DNA of 56,512 nucleotides from Methanomicrobiales archaeon (GTDB taxonomy: Archaea; Halobacteriota; Methanomicrobia; Methanomicrobiales; Methanospirillaceae), in contig JAAYCY010000050.1 of assembly GCA_012729535.1 (NCBI GenBank), positions 1 through 56,512 on the forward strand, read 5' to 3'. The position numbers were made by a program, and so were the translations under genes. The stretch's first letter is position 1. Each line of letters begins with the position of its first letter. The notes under the pieces are model-generated. The model did no database searches and was not told where the DNA came from. It worked only from the letters and a program-made list of their open reading frames with translations. This document shows positions 53,814 through 56,512 of this stretch, piece after piece.

Positions 53814-54012
53814 CTTTCTTTTTTTTCTCTCCAATGTTCTTTAATATGGTGAAGATTGCATAATACTTATTCTGAACACAGGGTATAAATCAGGTAATGA
53901 TATCGCATTTTTCTGGTTTTTTATTCGGTACATTCGACTCAGAGCAATTAGGCAATACTGTTCAACCTGTTTGGCGCGTCTTTACTCCGCGTTACTACGT
54001 ATTAAACTGGTT

Positions 54013-54240
54013 TTAGCGCAACATAAGTATTTGTTCTTTAATTTCGGATGCAATCTCTCTGTCTGCAAATATTGTGAGAACTTTCTCTACCCATGCTGCG
54101 ATTTTAATAAGATTTTTACGGGTTATTTCTTGAGGGGAAATGCCCATTCTTTCACATTGTATCCTCACCGTTTCTCCCGCGAGTTCTTCTCCGATTACAG
54201 GGCTTAATATCTCTGTTATCTCATATGCATAGTTAATCAC
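54013..54240 (-). CDS. Small hypothetical protein, 75 residues
   Basis: An all-helical acidic protein starting with GTG, including VRIQCERMGISPQEITRKNL and a C-terminal amphipathic helix. GGGG precedes the start. Composition and helical pattern look like a real cytoplasmic protein; I do not recognise the family. No functional clue from neighbours. Confidence 0.55.
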   Translation of the reverse strand: MINYAYEITEILSPVIGEELAGETVRIQCERMGISPQEITRKNLIKIAAWVEKVLTIFADREIASEIKEQILMLR

Positions 54241-54497
54241 GCGTACCCCCGTTGAACCTTCAGGTGGGCGAATTCAGAAACGATGGGAAAAAAGGTCTTT
54301 TTTACTAAGTTAGCAGAACTTTGAATCCTTGTGTTGGTATTTTGAGGCAGGAAAAGAATCATGAACGGCAATATTTCTGCAAATTTCGTCTGTTTTTTAG
54401 AGAAAAACTTCTGTTTGAATGGAATTAACCCAGGAATAATCTGATTTACCATCCGATTCAGAAAGACTGGTACAATTGAGAAGATGTTAAAGTACAT
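54237..54497 (-). CDS. Doubtful small hydrophobic protein, 86 residues
   Basis: The open frame starts with a hydrophobic stretch (MYFNIFSIVPVFLNRMV) and overlaps the start of the next gene by 4 bases, as coupled genes do. The rest is basic and of uncertain quality. I list it only because of the overlap; it may be non-coding. Confidence 0.25.
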   Translation of the reverse strand: MYFNIFSIVPVFLNRMVNQIIPGLIPFKQKFFSKKQTKFAEILPFMILFLPQNTNTRIQSSANLVKKTFFPIVSEFAHLKVQRGYA

Positions 54498-54670
54498 CAG
54501 ATACCCCGGGTATTATGTATTAATTGACATGATTTCTCATCTCTATATATTTCTTTTTAAATGATATTTTGCCGCAATCAGGGGATGAATAGCTGTTATT
54601 TGGTAATATGGGAAAAAAAGGATTTATTAATCCAGATCGGTCATCTATTCAATAAAATCTTCTTTTATTA

Positions 54671-55951
54671 TTATTGGTTTAAGATTGAAAGTTCGATATT
54701 CTCTGGTTTTTTACTATCATTTCGGATATTGGTATATGCCACCATGTTCCAGTCAGATCCATCGTTTCCTTTTGATAATTCCCAGATATAATAAATCCCG
54801 GTATAACGATCCCCGTTTTCATTTATCTTAAAATCTCCACTTATTCCGGCATGTTGCTCTGCCATTTTTTGTACTGCAAAATCTACTGATGTACTATCGG
54901 TAAACCCATCCATAGCATGAGCCTTAAACACAATCCACGTCGTGTCATATGTTGCAAGAGCATGCCCGTCCGGGTTATTTTTTCCAAATTTGAGGTGTAA
55001 TTCCCTAAATACCCGTTCATTTCGAACCTCGGGTTCAGAGTCAAGAGTAACTGATGTAAGGGTAAGCGAACCGGCAAATTGTGCAGGTTTTGATGTACCA
55101 GTCAGTTCAGGAAGCAGGGCATTTTCATTGCAACCAAACCATCGTACTCGAGCAAGGTTTTCATACTCATCTTTTTCTGCCTCTGTCATGATTGCCTGGA
55201 TTTCTCTTCCGGTAACAGCATATATAGCAATTTCTTCAGAAGGGACTGATGATAATATCTCTCCTAGTTTATGGTCAAGTTCTGATACATATTTACTATA
55301 ATCGGTACTATCTGGTTTGTACCTGATCCCCTCGTCCATTATAATGTTATTTCCAAGACTATGTGATACAGCATTGATTAAACCGCCTCCCCACGAGTCA
55401 TCTCGAATAATTGGTATAATCCGGGTAAGTTTTTTTTCTGAAAACAATTTTGCAATTACGTCCGCCTGTATTAAATCACCTGAATTCATCCTGATGAGAT
55501 TGTCCTCAGGAATTGCAAGCAGGGGAGAATCAGCTCCGGTTGCATAGAGCATAATTCCATGACTCTTGCAATAATCAGCCACTGCATCTGCCTGATAACT
55601 TGAAAGATAGGTAATTATGGCACCTGCTCCGCCATCATCCAGTTTTATTACTTTTTCTATTGCAGATTCAGTTTCTGAACTCATTTTCTCTATATGTGGG
55701 ATCACGGTGATATCAGATCCGATGGAGAGAAGGTATGTATTGATATCAGATATTCCAAGTTCAAATGCCGCAAGAGCAACCTCTCCTTGTGATGTCAGTG
55801 GACCGGATGTCGGAAAAAGCCCATACAGGATGATATTTTTATGGTCATCCATGGTAGTATCATCTGCAAAGACGATACCTGTCAGAATAAGTAGAAAAAA
55901 TATGCCAAAAAGAACTCTGTATTTGTTAGGATTTTTTCCAGTCAGGAACAT
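54671..55951 (-). CDS. Type I periplasmic receptor (LivK-like)
   Basis: A 426-residue exported protein. The signal peptide (RVLFGIFFLLILTGIVFA) is followed by IILYGLFPTSGPLTSQGEVA, the opening of branched-chain amino-acid-type receptors, with AALAAFE-like helix 1, ATGADSPLL in the second strand set, and RIIPIIRDDSWGGGLINAV at the start of lobe 2. No Liv permease or ATPase genes are in view. Next to a chemotaxis receptor it may act as an independent sensory binding protein. Ligand unknown. Confidence 0.86.
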   Translation of the reverse strand: MFLTGKNPNKYRVLFGIFFLLILTGIVFADDTTMDDHKNIILYGLFPTSGPLTSQGEVALAAFELGISDINTYLLSIGSDITVIPHIEKMSSETESAIEKVIKLDDGGAGAIITYLSSYQADAVADYCKSHGIMLYATGADSPLLAIPEDNLIRMNSGDLIQADVIAKLFSEKKLTRIIPIIRDDSWGGGLINAVSHSLGNNIIMDEGIRYKPDSTDYSKYVSELDHKLGEILSSVPSEEIAIYAVTGREIQAIMTEAEKDEYENLARVRWFGCNENALLPELTGTSKPAQFAGSLTLTSVTLDSEPEVRNERVFRELHLKFGKNNPDGHALATYDTTWIVFKAHAMDGFTDSTSVDFAVQKMAEQHAGISGDFKINENGDRYTGIYYIWELSKGNDGSDWNMVAYTNIRNDSKKPENIELSILNQ

Positions 55952-56070
55952 ACTATGAGATTATCATAGAACCTAAAAAATGGATAGGAGATGACATTAC
56001 TACTGGGAATATTATTCCTGAATGGCAGTCCTGTCGAAGTTTCACATTCTGAAAATTAAACCCTGGATTT

Positions 56071-56512
56071 TTATTTTCGGATGGTAAATCTTGTCATGGT
56101 GTTGGATATCGTTGATGAGACCGCGTTTATCTCATTAATGACTTCATGGATCTGACCTACTATTGCGAGTGCCTCTTCACTTGTAGCAGAAGAGTTTAAA
56201 GCCTGTTTGGCTGTTTCTTCAACTAGTTTGCTCATGTCACTCACATTTGCTGTAATTTCTTCAAATGAAGCTGCCTGCTCCTCTGAAGCACTGGCAACAA
56301 CTTCCATCTTTGCTTTTATGGTTTCAACTGAATCAGTTAAAGTTTTAAATGAATCAAGAGTTCCTGAAAGTGCACTATTTCCTTCATTTATTGCATGTGA
56401 TGATAGTTCCATTGCTTCTGACGCCTGGCCAGTCAGTGCCTGTAGACCTGCTATCATCTCACTGATGTCTTCTGCTGATCCCCGTGAATCCTGAGCTAGT
56501 GATTTGACTTCA
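56071..56512 (-). CDS. Methyl-accepting chemotaxis protein, C-terminal part
   Basis: The gene runs off the right edge; the last ~147 codons are present. EVKSLAQDSRGSAEDISEMI is the end of the signalling hairpin, and KMEVVASASEEQAASFEEIT holds the paired Glu/Gln methylation sites of the C-terminal adaptation helix. The rest is coiled-coil ending in TRFTIRK. It relays stimuli to CheA in a polar array. The upstream sensory part is not visible. Confidence 0.92.
   Translation of the reverse strand, partial: EVKSLAQDSRGSAEDISEMIAGLQALTGQASEAMELSSHAINEGNSALSGTLDSFKTLTDSVETIKAKMEVVASASEEQAASFEEITANVSDMSKLVEETAKQALNSSATSEEALAIVGQIHEVINEINAVSSTISNTMTRFTIRK

Noticed and set aside
53930-54012. Possible tRNA-like stretch near GCGCGTCTTTACTCCGCG
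   Set aside because: No T-arm consensus and no acceptor stem pairing could be drawn.

Overview
The window is a chromosomal stretch from a hydrogenotrophic methanogenic archaeon, most likely a member of the Methanomicrobiales close to Methanospirillum. This is inferred from formylmethanofuran dehydrogenase genes of archaeal type, archaeal TATA-like boxes about 60 bases before several start codons, moderate A+T content, GGAG/GAGG ribosome binding sites, and a chemotaxis receptor. I could not run a database search, so the taxon is an inference.

Layout. (1) 1-5,000 is a decayed copy of a gene block. It holds remnants of two substrate-binding proteins (SBPs), a repeat protein and moeA, with an intact methyltransferase, an intact radical SAM gene and a 138-residue orphan. 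(2) 5,100-16,200 is a molybdate/tungstate section: mop, modBC, mop, modA. Interleaved are two more radical SAM genes, two methyltransferases, a HAD phosphatase, a THEP1-like NTPase and two gene relics. (3) 16,500-20,200 holds an alpha/beta hydrolase, an HD hydrolase, a DUF364 protein, FmdE and a small protein. (4) 20,650-28,900 is the second copy of the block in (1), with the opposite pattern of survival. (5) 29,100-37,650 holds four further SBPs, a methyltransferase, a second DUF364 protein, and one ATPase-permease pair of the iron/cobalamin/chelate type. (6) 37,850-45,400 is a formylmethanofuran dehydrogenase operon, D-B-A-C-methyltransferase-small protein-D-B, with two D-B pairs. (7) 45,850-56,512 holds a transposase-like gene, a GntP-type permease, a split DUF1538 pair with a PII protein, Usp and CPA2 antiporter genes, a double rubredoxin, a type I periplasmic receptor, and the end of a chemotaxis receptor.

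How it fits together. About 45 kb is devoted to one theme: molybdenum/tungsten uptake (modABC, mop), cofactor assembly (moeA), the enzyme that uses the metal (Fmd/Fwd, FmdE), and a chelate-type ABC importer with seven receptors. Mixed in are SAM methyltransferases, two DUF364 proteins (a family proposed to chelate heavy metals) and three copies of an unusual enzyme. In that enzyme a PflA-like radical SAM domain is joined to the inter-lobe helix and C-terminal lobe of the same SBP family. The ancestral operon order SBP-methyltransferase-radical SAM is visible in both block copies. I infer an undescribed system that imports a metal chelate and processes it in the cytoplasm, linked to Mo/W-dependent methanogenesis. 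The metal and ligand cannot be read from the sequence.
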